Assembly (NCBI GenBank): GCA_028532985.1
Contig: JANCIK010000006.1
Location: 1,178,001 to 1,242,000, forward strand
Length of the DNA stretch: 64,000 nucleotides
DNA from: Stropharia rugosoannulata
Taxonomy: Eukaryota; Basidiomycota; Agaricomycetes; Agaricales; Strophariaceae
Direction of reading: 5' to 3'
Shown: piece by piece, positions 10,836 to 23,125 of the stretch
How the letters are laid out: each line of letters begins with the position of its first letter
Position numbering within the stretch: the stretch's first letter is position 1
Notes under the pieces: model-generated
Seen by the model: the letters and a program-made list of their open reading frames with translations, nothing else
The model's database searches: none
What the model was told of the DNA's origin: nothing
Position numbers and translations under genes: made by a program

Positions 10836-13800
10836 CTACATTGTCTCACTGACATCCGACAAAAAGTCCAACAGTGTGCTCGAACTCCATGCTTGAGTGG
10901 TACAAGAGTCCCTGCAGTACACGCCTTCTGAGTTTGTGAGCTCGGGGAGACCTCTCCATGGGTCAGTTGTAATGTGTGCGCGTGGCTTGAGCAGAAGTTG
11001 GTGTAAGTAGTGCAATGTCTCCTTGGGGTCCTAAGATACCATCTATCAGTGAACCAATTAATTGATAACGAACAAAACTCACCTCTTTTCCTCTCCCTAC
11101 TTTGGTATCGAAATGGAGATAGGCGCGGAGGAAATAACCCAACGGCCAACCCCACTCAGGGCCCTGACAAATGTAGATATCAGTATCTGAGCCGTTATAA
11201 GCCCATTTACACGTACATTGTGATAATTTAGCCCCTTTGCGACAGAAGGATCGTCAGAGTCGTTCGAGTTGTCATAGTTGGGCCGGTATTGGAGATCCTT
11301 GGGGTCCAGAGTCTTCATGCCAAGTGGTGCACGCAACACCTGGTCTGCTACTTGCAATGCTCCCAAAGCATGTTGCTTGTTAAACAGTTCAGGCGCAACA
11401 GTCATAGCAATGGGGAAGTTGCAGCGGAACTGGTAGTCTGCCCATTCATGACTTGAGCCAGAGCCATAAACATCCTTGTAGATCCCACGACGGTTAACCA
11501 GTGACGAATTTATGTTGTACTCTTTATCGGACAAGGGATCTTGAAAACCATCAGTTTAACTCGTTGGATAAATGTGGGCGAATCATACCTAGAGGGACGT
11601 AATAACATTTTTCGAAAGAGGCCTGGATTAAATCCGACCATTCTTTATACGTGACCAGCCTATGTTGCCCATTGACTGCAATGATATAATTAACGATAAT
11701 CTTCGACAGATATGAGGGGAAAAAAGTACCTTGAGCCTGAACCCCCTTGAACGGGAATTTGCCTTCGGCGGACAACTGCGCGAGCCATCTCAGCGTACTC
11801 TTCAGTAACCCTGTGATTTCGACAGGAGCGCCGTCCCTCGGAGTTCCCGGTACACCCTTCGTACCCGCCTTGACGGATTCGCCCATCTTGTCCATCCACG
11901 TCCCACAGTTATGCGCATTACCCCCAAAAATAAGCCCAGTCGACCAGTCAACGTCTATGTCAATATTAAATCCTTCATCCTTCATTTGCATGTCCAGATT
12001 GGGGCCCGCGTTGTACTCCCTAAAGTGAATGCCGTCAGCATGACGTTGCATGATTTCTTGCACGATGTCTGCTAGACTGCTGGTATATGCATAGGCTCGG
12101 TCGTCGTCCCAGAGAACCCAGGTATCGTCCTTAGGGAAACGGCGCTTTATGGATTCGGACAGGATCTGTATGCCTTCGGGAGCGAATTTTACGTAGTCCT
12201 GGATGTTCTGCAGCATCCACCAAGGTGAGTCGCGTGAATTATATCTAAGAACACATTTAACTCGCAATCTCAAATTTAAAGCTGAAAAACAAACCTTGGA
12301 TTCCTCACAGAGTCTAGCAGATTCGGGATCAAACCGTGTTTTAGAGTCGATGCGAATGCTAAGATATGTTTCTTGGCAGCAGAATAGTTTCCCGTAGTCA
12401 GGAACAGTCCACTCAAAGAGATGAACACATCCCGACCCCAGCAGCGGGCCCAATTCGTCGTGAAGTGAGGCAAGCCAGCGGCGAGAGCGGGTACGGGTTT
12501 CCCAGGGTCCAGAGAAGCCGACTGAACCAAGCCATACATCTGGACTGCTGTCAGAGCGAGATCCTGCGTGAAATCGTGGCCGGACGCTACGAAGTCGGAA
12601 CACTGTTCGATGGCTGCGCGGCGCGCGGCCTTGTAGGCTTCGGATACGACCAATGCAAAGTATTTAGGGCGCATATAATTGGGGACGGTGGCTTTGACGC
12701 GATCGAACCGCTCTTTAATCCACTGTGCCGGCTTTGCAAGCTTGGGGAATACATCAACCTGACTAAAACCAAGTTGAGGAATCAGAATCGGAATAAAAGA
12801 ACTGAGTCTTACTGTGAAAGTCTCTCATGCACATAATCCAGGGCCCAGCTTCCTTCCCTCAAATGGGCACAAAGAGGATGTCCAAGATCATTATACCGCA
12901 TGACATGCCTCAATGGATGCATCCATCCCTCCAAGCCACAGTAAACAAGCTTCCCCAGCCCTTTAACGTCGTACGCACCGAATACACCCGCTGTGGCATC
13001 TCTTTCCTCCACATCTGCGCGATATAGTACAGCATTCAGTTCGACTAAGTCAAGGTCCTCGAAAGCCTCCTGCGCTCCCGAGGTGCAAAATTCGTCCAAG
13101 CTGGAATCGAAGTTCTGAAGCTGTGTCTCGAAAACCATGATGCTGCCCGGTGGGAAGAACTCTGGCACAATGATTTCGGCGAAAGGACCGTCTTGGTCCA
13201 AACCCTGAGGCACGACCACTGGTGGCATCTGTTGCAGTTTCGCAGGAAGACCTTTGAGCGTCTGCTCGTCATGGGGAGTCTCATAGGATTGGATGTCAAG
13301 GGTTGCACCAAGAATAAACCTTGCTCTCGTTCTGCGTAGCTTGATGTTGTCGACTAAAGAGGAAATGCGTTAAAAGGTGCAACTAGTTAGCTAATAGCAT
13401 ATACTCACTGTAACCACGATCTTTCGATCCTTTTTGGAAGGCCGTATGAGCAACCAGTAGGTACCCTTTCTGCGTTATGGGATGAACGCGATGTAGTACA
13501 ATATACTAAAGAAATATTGGTGTCAGTCAAGGTGTTTAATAAATGGGTAATAATTGCGCATACATCATTCTCTTGGTGAACATGTCCCTCCTCGTAACCA
13601 TTGACCACCATCTCAAAGTGCAGATTATTCAAGAGCCTCTTCACGGTCGCGATGCCGCTGTTTTCCCCGAGCCCTGTCACTTCGTACTTCCTTTCCTCCT
13701 GCACCAGATTCAAAATCTTGGGGTATAAATCATCGAAGCCCTTAACGCTTCCGATTGCACAGTAACTGAATGCAACCAGCGCACCGGTCGAAAGCGCATC

Positions 13801-16199
13801 TTCCGCAGAACGTTTATGTAACGGCGTTTCGTTATCGTGTGTCAGGTCATAGTACAGCGCATGCGGCGCATTGCCGTTGAGCGGGTGAATGACGGCACTC
13901 CGAACGGGGCCCTTTCCAGTTGGACTCGGTACCTCTTCCTTGCTGACCATGCACGCTCCATCCATGGAGCCAATGGGCTTCCCCAGGCCGTGTCTGTAGC
14001 ACAAACGGGATAACTCTTTGGGGTCCCACGCGTTACCGCTCTCCCTGATCAAGCTGTTGATGCCTAGCTCACGAACGAAAACCAAGTCCATGTCTTCGTT
14101 CCCCGTGAACAGCTCAGCGCATACATACAGGTCCGGTCGTACAACACGCGCGGCGTCGAGCATGCGCGTACCGACAGCAAGCGGCGTCGAGTGGCAATTG
14201 TCGATGCGAAAGCCGTCGAAGGTGGCGGCGAGGCCCGATACGTATGAGGTCATATGAGCCCATAGCCATGGATTGTCCTCTGGCTTATCGCCGTACCGCA
14301 GCTTAACACAATCACCCCATACAATGACTTCGCGGCGAAGATAGGCTTTGGAAGGGAGAAGCGCAAAGTTCTGAAGAGGATCGGCATTCCAGATCCAGCC
14401 GTTATTTGCCAAAGAGTAAACGATGGGGTCCGCTTGAGGTGTCGGTGCGATCCGAGTGAAATACAGCTCCATAAGAGGGTTGCTATTTCCCATTATTAAT
14501 TAAGTATAACCCTTCTTGGAGGAGATATGGATAAATACCCACCTCTTGGTGATTTCACCTAGTTGAGGCCCGTTGGGATCTAATCTTGCGTACTTGAGCC
14601 TGTTCCTCACATTCGATATAGCGGCCGCCGTATCTGCCTCCCATTCTTCGTAGAGTGGTACATTGAGAACGTCCACAACTTTAGTCCATGCATCGGCAAG
14701 GGCTTCGTTATCAGCCACCCCTGTAAAGGCCGCCTTGACAAACCCAGCAGCGACGGCGCCATCCACGCGCACATTGAAACGCGAAGCAAGCTGTCCGTAC
14801 CCAATGATTTTGTTCTCAGCGCGTAAGACGCTAGCCAAGTCCACCACATTTTTATTCGCTACATCGGGTCCCTTCCACGATTCGATGGTCCCCGACTTCA
14901 GAGCGGAAGCGACAGAGTCTCTTTCCCGGGCAGGGTCAAGCACATAGTACTGCCATAGATTGAGGTTTCTAACGGCCTTGGTGAATGCTTCAATGAGCAC
15001 GCCAACGTCAGATTCGGACTGGACCCTGGTAGGAAGGCCGTTCAAAGAAAGTGAGGAAGAAAAATCGATGATGGCCGAGTCAAGCTCAAATGCTGGCATA
15101 AGATGAGGACTGTTAGCCGGGCTAAATCCAGCTTCAGGGTGGTCGACTAGCCATGCAGTATCATTAGCTGTGTGATTGAGCACAACGTCCGTAAGACTAA
15201 GCAGGCCGTATTCTTCTCGGGCAACCTTCAAAACCTCCTCAATTTGCTTCTTGCCCTCTTCTGCGCTTACCTCCGTGCCAAATAGCGTACCGTCGTAATC
15301 CAATTGACTTCGAATAGAATACGGACTGTTACTTTCCCCTCTTTGCTGAAGAGGTGTGTAGTGGAGCATAGTGTAGCCCCTGTCCTTTGCTTCTTGGAAA
15401 TGCTGTTTCCATTGCTGCAGGGGGCCCATCCATTTAGATACAACGGTAAGAATAGCCAGTCCGTCAAGTGGTATATTGACGGCATCATCCTTGAGCACTG
15501 CTCCTTGTCCGGGGGGGAGCACTTGGAGGTCATCAGAAAGAATAGGGGTTCTTGGTTTGCATTTGAATATGGGATCAATGTTGAAATAACCCTCGCGGCC
15601 TTTGATGCGTTCACCATTGTTTCCTGCATATTCGACCCAGTATTTAAATGCTCCGGCATGAGATATTGGCAGATCGACTTTGATAGGCTTGGAGAAGTGT
15701 TGGGGAAGTCTAGATGATGCGTGAGTCGTGTAGATAGTAATAAACCCATCGACACTCACTTCCTCTTGCAGAACTTGTCGCGCGCAAACGCTCCGCCTTC
15801 GAGAGGAAAGTTCGTTTTGAATACCCCGTTTCTTGAAGCAGGTGTCCCCGCCTGAATGGAAACGCGTAGAATGTACGGCGTGTATGCAGGTGGAAGACGG
15901 ACATACTAGAGAACATGGTGAGCACACTGATAACCGGGGTAGACCATAGCGCATACTGAGAGTGCCTTGCTAGGGCCACCGTCGGGTTCGAGGCATAGCT
16001 CGTAAACAGTGATGGGTGCCTTGCCTGCGTTAACATGCTCGAAGAACTCGATCCCTTCATCTGCGGGTGTCTTCGGTGCAGGGGAACTAGGAGTTACGGG
16101 CGAAGCAGAGGAACGCGAAGATCCGGACGATGACTTTGAGCGAGATATCTGCAGCGTCGGCTTCGGGCGTCCGTACGCTTGTTTTCGTCCTTTGGCCAT
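10836..16199 (-). CDS. GDB1: glycogen debranching enzyme (4-alpha-glucanotransferase / amylo-alpha-1,6-glucosidase)
   Basis: Large multi-exon gene starting MAKGRKQAYGRPKP and ending LDFLSDVSETM. The bifunctional enzyme shifts maltotriosyl units and then removes the alpha-1,6 glucose during cytosolic glycogen breakdown. The N-terminal GH13-type half shows DVVLNHTANDTAWLVDHPE, WGDCVKLRYG, GFRIDNCHSTPL (nucleophile Asp) and YVCAELFTGNED (acid/base Glu), then YYDLTHDNETP. The C-terminal GH133 half shows NWARCWGRDVFISLSGLFLT, IPNLLDSVRNPRYNSRDSPWW and GGNAHNCGTWMDKMGES, matching the glucosidase domain. All expected catalytic segments are present and in order, so the gene looks intact. Individual introns were not all fixed to the base. 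It lies 190 bp upstream of PAT1 on the same strand. Confidence 0.94.
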
Positions 16200-19100
16200 C
16201 GAGGTGGTTAACACTTGGTCGTAGTTGTAAGGAAAGGAGTTGAGATTACTTCGGTTTGGCTCAGGCTGGTTCCAAATAAGTATGACATCAATATAAGGGA
16301 ACACGGGGTCCGCGGCGCGAAACAACAAATTCAGCCTGCAAATCAGGATGCATCGTCATTTTGTGCTCCACTGACATTGCTGGGAGAATATGTATGATAA
16401 AGCAGATGCAGTCTTCAATAAATCAATGCATAGCCAAGTTAGGACTCGGGCGTAAGTTACGTCATCTATGAACAAGGTAATATTTTATTAACTAACCGTA
16501 CCTGTTTTCACTCAAGCAAGGCAACGACTGGCAACGACCGGCAAGAAAGCCGCAAATAAGCCACAAGAGGTCACAAGTCCAGGCAAAGGCCTGCAAAGCC
16601 TGGCTAAGGTGACCGACAATTTATTTCACGTCCCACTCACACAAGCCGAACGCTGGCTCCCGCCAAGCCGTATTTGACTTGCCGTAAAATTGCCGTAAAA
16701 TGGCGGTATACCTCGCCAGTCAAACCTGAACACTTTGTTAATATCCGACGAACATATGCACTGGCAGAATAGCTTACCAACAAAGGTCGTAGGCTAAGGC
16801 GCAGAGCGGGCCCCGGGAGAAGGAAAAAGATAGTAGCCAAAAACTATGGGGGGCCCCAGCGGACAAAATTATTGGGCTTGATACGTTTTGATTTGGACTT
16901 CGGAGTTTCAATTTGTGCGATTCAACTTCAACTTCGACTTCAAAATGTCCGTTTCAACTTCAATTTAATAGATTCGACTTCACAATATCAAGCTTAGTTT
17001 CGAAATCTAGGTATTGACTTCACAACCTCAACTTCGGTTTCGTCTGACCTCAAGTCTCCTAGGTGAAAGTCAAATAATCTGGGCATGGAAACTAGCACAA
17101 TATATAATTGGGACAGTTAACTATGGTGAATCAAACGAAGCTCACTGTGCAACCGCCTCCCGATGGACAAGCGCACGTTTCAGGCCGTACCTGGTCGTAA
17201 TCAAGGCAGCGCGGCGGGGCCTTGTGAGTTCTTCTCCGCCACCGAGCTGCTCGTCGACTTGTGTGAAGCTAACTACATCTTGCACACGCAACATATTATT
17301 AGGCACGCTATCATCAAGGTACGTGGTGCTTTCTTTATTTACTTGCTTATTTCTCACTTTAGCAAGTAAAGAGTGCCTTTGGGTTGTACCCTCTTGCCCG
17401 GCGCCACGCACACAAGGATGAAGCATCCCCGACCCTGCTATATAAGCACACATTCACCTCATTGCCAAGTATGGCACCCATCTCGACTGATCTAATACAT
17501 CGCGTGAGCGTTGTCCAGGTCTTCCATGGGTGGCGCGACGTTCATGCACACCATGCGTGCAGAATAGTTCTGCATATGACGAGGTTAACCACATCGCAGG
17601 CTGCGGTACAATGAGCAGCCAATGGGCAACCATGCGCTGCGAAGTTATTTCTGTATGCGTATATCAGAGACAACATAGCAATATACTAAAGAGTGTTAGT
17701 ATGTAGGCACAATGTCTATATATTTTTTCCAGGCATCGAGGATAACAGCCAAACACCTGGCCCTGCCAGGCAACACACAATCCACCCCACCAAGTCCTCA
17801 GCCTCGCTCTCCCCATATTATACAACGCACACGTTGCCATGCGGCGCCGCATTGCTATTTGCGCACCACCTCCCGACCAAGGCCTTGTCAACAACGCGAG
17901 CTCGCAGAGTAGCGCCCTCGCTGCAGTCCTGCCTCGCGGTCACGAACATAACTGATGAGAAGCTCCGCGTGAGTGGCGTTGTGCGGTACGTCTAACGGGT
18001 GATATTAATTGCATGAGGGGCGCACCAACATGACGTCCCGACTCCCCCTCAATTCAAAGTTGTTCCGAGTTCCATGCTCGCAAAGGTAAACACAGACTAT
18101 AGTTGCTTATCACTTATTTATATTCTTATTTGTATGTAACCAAGTCGGTAGTATATACTTGTATTGATAAATGGAGGCTTGAGTGCAATGGAAAATCATT
18201 GGTGCACACAGGTTCTATAGGTTTTAACCATTTTGCAAGACTAAGAGATTTTGATTAAGTATATAACTGTTTACAGTATCTTGTGTGTACTCACAGAATG
18301 AAAATCAGTATGATTCATGCTAGAAGTTACAGTCAACGTCAGACCGTCCACCATTCTGGTAATTCCTGGCCATGCGCAGCTCACATGCAAGTAACACCCC
18401 CTCTAATTTCAACCGACACAGCGTGCTTAACGCGCACAGGACGGCATGTCATGTAAGATAATCTATCCTTCAAGATCTTGCCAAACACAATCTCCCGCAA
18501 GCTGCAACAGCGCTCTTGCTCAATTGTCTTGCATTGCACCTCCTGATTCCTCTGCCTTGTCAACATTTGTTACCCGGCTTTGATCCATAGAATCACATCG
18601 CAGGTCAATTGCATGACGTTGATGCGTCCCGTCGCGACCTGGACCAGTCCAAAGTTTCCCAACGCACAGTCTGTCTCTCTTGAGCACGGCACACATTTTG
18701 TTACCACTTACACAGTGTTTAAACTTTTGAACTATCTGCCTCAAAGGACCCACGCACTCCAAACCGTTTCAAAGAAGTTCGAGGCTTTCTATGTGCAGGA
18801 CGTTCAATGTTTTTTGGAGTGCCCGTCACGGAATTTACCGAGCGCTCGTGGACTTGGTCAAATAACTGTTTGTCACTCACGATTACATATGTTTCAAAGA
18901 ACTCAGCAGCCTTTCCTCCGAGGAAGTTTCCGTAATATTAACATGTTTACCTGTTTGGCGCATGCAGCATGCGCTGTTGTGTGTAATGCGAGAATTTGAC
19001 TATGTCTACCTCGCAACTGTACATTTCTGGTGGCATGGTTTCACTCAACATGATCTGAAGCTAATAGTGCTTTGTTCAAACCCAAACGGGCTACACAACG

Positions 19101-20679
19101 CTTGAGATTTCAACGGATTAGATTTGTCCACCTTCTACAGGGTTAAAATTATGTCTATAAAAGCTCTAAAGCTTTGTACAGTATGTACTATGTGCACAAA
19201 TGTGCTGCAATTATAAAGTTATTGACAGTCAGCTTCATATCATGGCGAGCAGGACGCGCAAAGGACCACGCGCCATGTATACCACGCTAAACTTAATTAA
19301 TACTCTGTGAGGATTTGTGCAAATTGCCTTCGTCAACTTGGTAAGGCGGGTGCCGCACTGTTGCACGGTGTGGCGCGTAGTACTTGAACAGAACAAGCGT
19401 ACATAGAAATTTACTTAGCATTTATCGATGCAGTGAGCATAGTCACATGTACATACCATTTCCAATTCTCAAGTAGTACTTAGGTAGACAGCTGTTGTAG
19501 AGATTCCCCAGTTGCGTATCATGCTCACTGAGGAATCTCAGTTTGATATACTCAATTTCCGGTAAGCGCGCTGCGCCATTGGACACCCTGTCTCTTCCTC
19601 GTCTCCCACTTCTACATTTTGCGAGCAGCAATCCACATCCCGAATTGCACATCAATCAAGTCTCTCGGCTCCTATCTGTCGTGTCATTGTGTACGTCTCG
19701 CGTCCCCAATCCAACCAAAATCAGCACCTTGCATCATTGCATGGTAGTGCCTGCGCAAGTCATGCACGCCCGCAATGTGTTCCCCTCCTGCACCGTACAT
19801 AAGCGCATCACATGGTATCTTCTGCTCGGCATATGCGCGCCACCCGCCGCAGGTACCAGCGCATGCAGCATAGCTGCATACAGTTGTACGGTAGCGCACG
19901 GTCTTCAAATTTCAATGCATTATGATTAATCTATGCTGCGCTCCTGGTGCGCTCCTCCCTGTATAAAAAGTATCCGTTCTGCGGTCTGCCAGCACCACAT
20001 AAGTACCACATGCATGAGCCGCCAAAATGACTGGCTGGGCCTTACACGAGCTATTCAAGCTGCATTAGTGCCTATGCTATGACAAGGTCTTAGACGCGAC
20101 ACATGCGGCGCGTTTGCGGCGCAGTGCCGAAGTTTAGCCAAAGTGAAATGGGAGTTACCGAAGTTGAAACTGAAGTTGAAACTGTCAAACTGAAGTTAAA
20201 TTTAGCACAGCCGAAGTTGAAGCTGTCAAACTGAAGTTGAAATGGAAGATGCCGAAGTTGAAGCTGTCAGACTGAAGTTGAAGTCCATGCTGCCGAAGTT
20301 GAAGTTCATTTTCTGAAGCCGAAATTGAAATCCCGAAGACGAAATATATTATGTCCGCTGGCGGCCTACAAAAAAAACATCGGAATGCAAAAATGGGCGA
20401 ACTTGGCTATTTATAAAAAAAAAAAACCCCTGCCTATAATAAGTAAAATGTCAACGGTTGAGCCAGCGACCTGAAGGAGTCTGACGGTTGGGTTCAAGCT
20501 GGTTCAAGTGAAGTTCAAGTTGACAACTTGGGCCCAAGTCCCCGAAGTCCCAATTAGTAGTTAAGTAATCTTATGTAATGCCAGCTTGGTGCCAGCTGAA
20601 TGATACACGTGACAAGGCTAGATTTGGTAACAATTACTTATTCCTTCCTCTCTAAATAACCACCACCAGCGATGCTGAC
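16200..20679. other. 4.5 kb gene desert containing an inverted-array element
   Basis: No open frame with recognisable family motifs was found on either strand; the longest frames (about 100-140 codons) have no conserved features. The stretch 16500-16750 carries short G/C-rich direct and inverted motifs (GGCAACGAC, AGGCCTGCAAAGCCTGG). The central part is the putative element at 16851-20366. TATA-like motifs occur near 17440 (CTATATAAGC) and 19961 (TGTATAAAAAG), so non-coding transcripts are possible but unproven. The last 300 bp form the makorin promoter. Confidence 0.5.
16851..20366. mobile_element. putative ~3.5 kb DNA element bounded by inverted repeats and subterminal repeat arrays
   Basis: The left end contains CCAGCGGACAAAATTATT (16856-16873); the reverse complement of the right end contains CCAGCGGACATAATATATT. 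The ten bases CCAGCGGACA are identical and both are followed by an A/T tract. Both ends are then dominated by tandem variants of ACTTCAACTTCGG: in that orientation over 16900-17050, and as the complement CCGAAGTTGAAGT over about 20110-20345. Inverted termini plus oppositely oriented subterminal arrays are the hallmark of cut-and-paste DNA transposons. No transposase domain is visible inside, so it would be non-autonomous or decayed. Boundaries are uncertain because no target-site duplication was identified. Confidence 0.55.
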
Positions 20680-20683
20680 ATGA
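20672..20683 (+). promoter_or_regulatory. four-codon uORF overlapping the makorin start codon
   Basis: ATG CTG ACA TGA begins 8 nt before the makorin ATG. Its stop TGA (20681-20683) overlaps the main ATG (20680-20682) in the sequence ATGA. Such an overlap could couple termination to re-initiation or lower translation of the ligase. If transcription starts downstream of 20672 it has no effect. Confidence 0.5.
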
Positions 20684-23125
20684 ACTCACCGACCTTCTCC
20701 ACTGCTACAACTGTACTGATGGAACCGCGTAGACCAGTTACATCCAAGGCTCGAGGAATATGCAAATATTATACCGACCCTCGCGGATGCTATGCGAAGG
20801 ACAAGTGCAAGTTCATCCATTCCGAACCACCCGCGGAGGCTGCAAGTCCAGTCCTGACACCTTACGACCTCTCCAAGACATGTAGATACTACGCTCAAGG
20901 TTTTAAATGCTATAATGCACTATATTGCAGCATTAATCAGTTGTTTAGGGTATTGTCTGCGTGGCGATGACTGCTGGTTTTTACACACCGACCCTAATGG
21001 CAGAGGCGCGCTCACAGAGGACGATGATCTGTGTTCCATATGTTTCGAAAAGCCGACTACGTATGGACTTCTGTGTAAGTGAGGACCCTCGCTCTTCTCT
21101 GCACTGTATATTCATTTGGTGATCAGCAGGATGCAGCCATATCTTCTGTACAGCCGTAAGATCACTTTCTCATCCTAGTTTGATTCTCTCTCTGATGAGT
21201 TGACAGTGCATCAAGCAATGGCGTGCCCCAGAAGGAAAACCACTTGGCGCAGTCGACTCCGGAAATACAAAGCGGTGCCCAATGTGTCGTAACCCGTCCC
21301 TATTCATAACACCGTCAAGCAAATTCTGGCCGGATGGATCTGAAGAAAAGCAGAAGACTATTGATGCATACCGGGAGAGCATGTCGAGGGTTCAGTGCCG
21401 TTATTTTGAAAAATCACTTCAAAAGGACAAGGACAACCTGAGCTGCCCTTTCGGGAGCGAATGTTTTTATCAGCACAAGATGCCGGATGGGACGCTACAC
21501 AAATTCAAAGATAACGCCGAGGTTTCTATGCGCGTCAGTCCTTGTCCATGTATGAATTACTGGGGTCGGTGTTAACCACTTGCACAGCGGTACCGCAGTC
21601 AACAGAACCGTGGGCGCTTTGGATTCCGCTTTGGTCAAATTCCCTCTATTGACATAGCTAATTTAACATTCGCTGCCACTTTGAACTTGAATCCTCACTG
21701 GTTTGAAGAAGAAGCCGAACCGGCGCCTCGACCACGTACTGAAGCTATGGCAGTAGCATTCGAAATGTTGCGCAATCATATCCGGGAGACCAATGGTGGA
21801 GCAGGACCAAGGCAACCGGGTGAAGATGGAGCTGATGAGACCAACGGGGAGACGATGATGATGATGCGCTTAGTGAGCTCGAAAATCATTTGTTTTAACT
21901 ATGTAACCAATATATCCCACAGTTGGATGCCGTTCGAGATCAACTCATCCCTGGATTCAGGACGCCCCCGACTGGATCTGCTACTATCAATAACTCTAAT
22001 AATCCTCCTACTAGCTCGACGAGGAACGGTACAGCTTCAGTAGCCGACGAAATTGATGACGAAATACCCCCTCCACTAGAAGATGTTCCGCGAGGCTCTG
22101 GATACGCTTCGGACAACTCGATGCCCGGTCTAAGGAGTGTATCCACTTCCAGTGACTCAGACGACAGTTTCGACGATAACGACGATGATTATAGTGGCGA
22201 CGACGGCTTGAGACATCCTGTCTTCGGGAATTTCAGGACGGGGGGAGATTTCAATCATAATGACATACTTTTCCCAAACCATAGGGATTTAAACCACCTT
22301 TTCCGGCAGCCATCCGATGCAACCGCGACTACCGATAGTCCAGTGACTCGATCAGCACCGAGTCCGCGCTTTAGCACAGTCGTAGACCGACCAAGTGCGA
22401 GTGCTTCGAGCGGCACCAATACGCCTAGAGGACCGCTGCTCCAATGGGCAGAGGCTGTACTTCGGATGGACAGGGAAGATGACAGCGACAGCGGCGGGAG
22501 CGATGATCTAGAAGGAATGCCAGCTCTGGAATCAGTGCCAGATATGCCCGCCGCGTCCAGCAGTCAACGCCAAGTACAAGCCCAGGTTGATCCAACTGCC
22601 AGCAGTACAACCTCGCCTGCAGAAGTGCGCCCCGCTGTACATTTACCCGCGTGCCCGGAGACGCTTAGCCCACTTGTCAGCGAGGAAGCTATTGTTACCT
22701 GCGCAGACAGCGCTGTCTCTACTCCGAACCCGCGGAGGCGGGACGCTAAGGAGGACTTTACTACTGATGGTCGCGGACGGGTAATCAGCGTCGGAGGCCA
22801 TGACCCGCCCGCTGAGGCGCACGCGAATCCTGCGGCTTGCCCATACGTATCTGTGGTACGATCTCCTGGAGCGAGAGAAGACATTCAGCCCGCAGCCGCC
22901 CCTGTTATGCAACGAGAAGCGAGCGAGTTTACCACAGACGGTCGAGGACGCGTCATAAGTATCGGGGAGTCTGCAGCTTCAGGAAACTCAACAGGTGCTG
23001 GTGGTGATACAATACCAGGCCGTCAAGACCAAGCTTCTAGCGTGGAAGGTGAAGGGGAGGGGGACAGCGGGGCAAGCAGAGAAAGGAGGAGCTTCTTTTC
23101 GTGGATTAATTCAGCATATTTCTAG
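20680..23125 (+). CDS. makorin-like CCCH zinc finger / RING E3 ubiquitin ligase
   Basis: Six exons (20680-20899, 20949-21074, 21127-21155, 21207-21533, 21588-21872, 21923-23125) give 2190 nt, 729 aa. Two CCCH fingers lie at residues ~28-47 (C-x8-C-x5-C-x3-H) and ~68-86 (C-x7-C-x5-C-x3-H). A C3HC4 RING follows (CSIC, then GCSHIFCTAC and CPMC, residues ~102-165). A third CCCH (CPFGSECFYQH with the preceding Cys of VQCRYF) comes after the RING. This order is that of makorins, which bind RNA through CCCH fingers and ubiquitinate through the RING. The long acidic, Ser-rich C-terminus (~400 aa) is an extension; it carries a duplicated FTTDGRGRVIS(V/I)G motif. The third exon is only 29 nt, and only one of two adjacent acceptor AGs keeps the frame. 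Confidence 0.88.

Noticed and set aside
18580..18999. 139-codon frame inside the putative element
   Set aside because: No transposase motif (no DDE spacing, zinc finger or HTH) and no exon continuation; cannot be supported as a gene.
16851..20366. LTR retrotransposon interpretation of the 16.9-20.4 kb element
   Set aside because: Termini are inverted rather than direct, and no gag/pol, primer-binding site or polypurine tract is visible.
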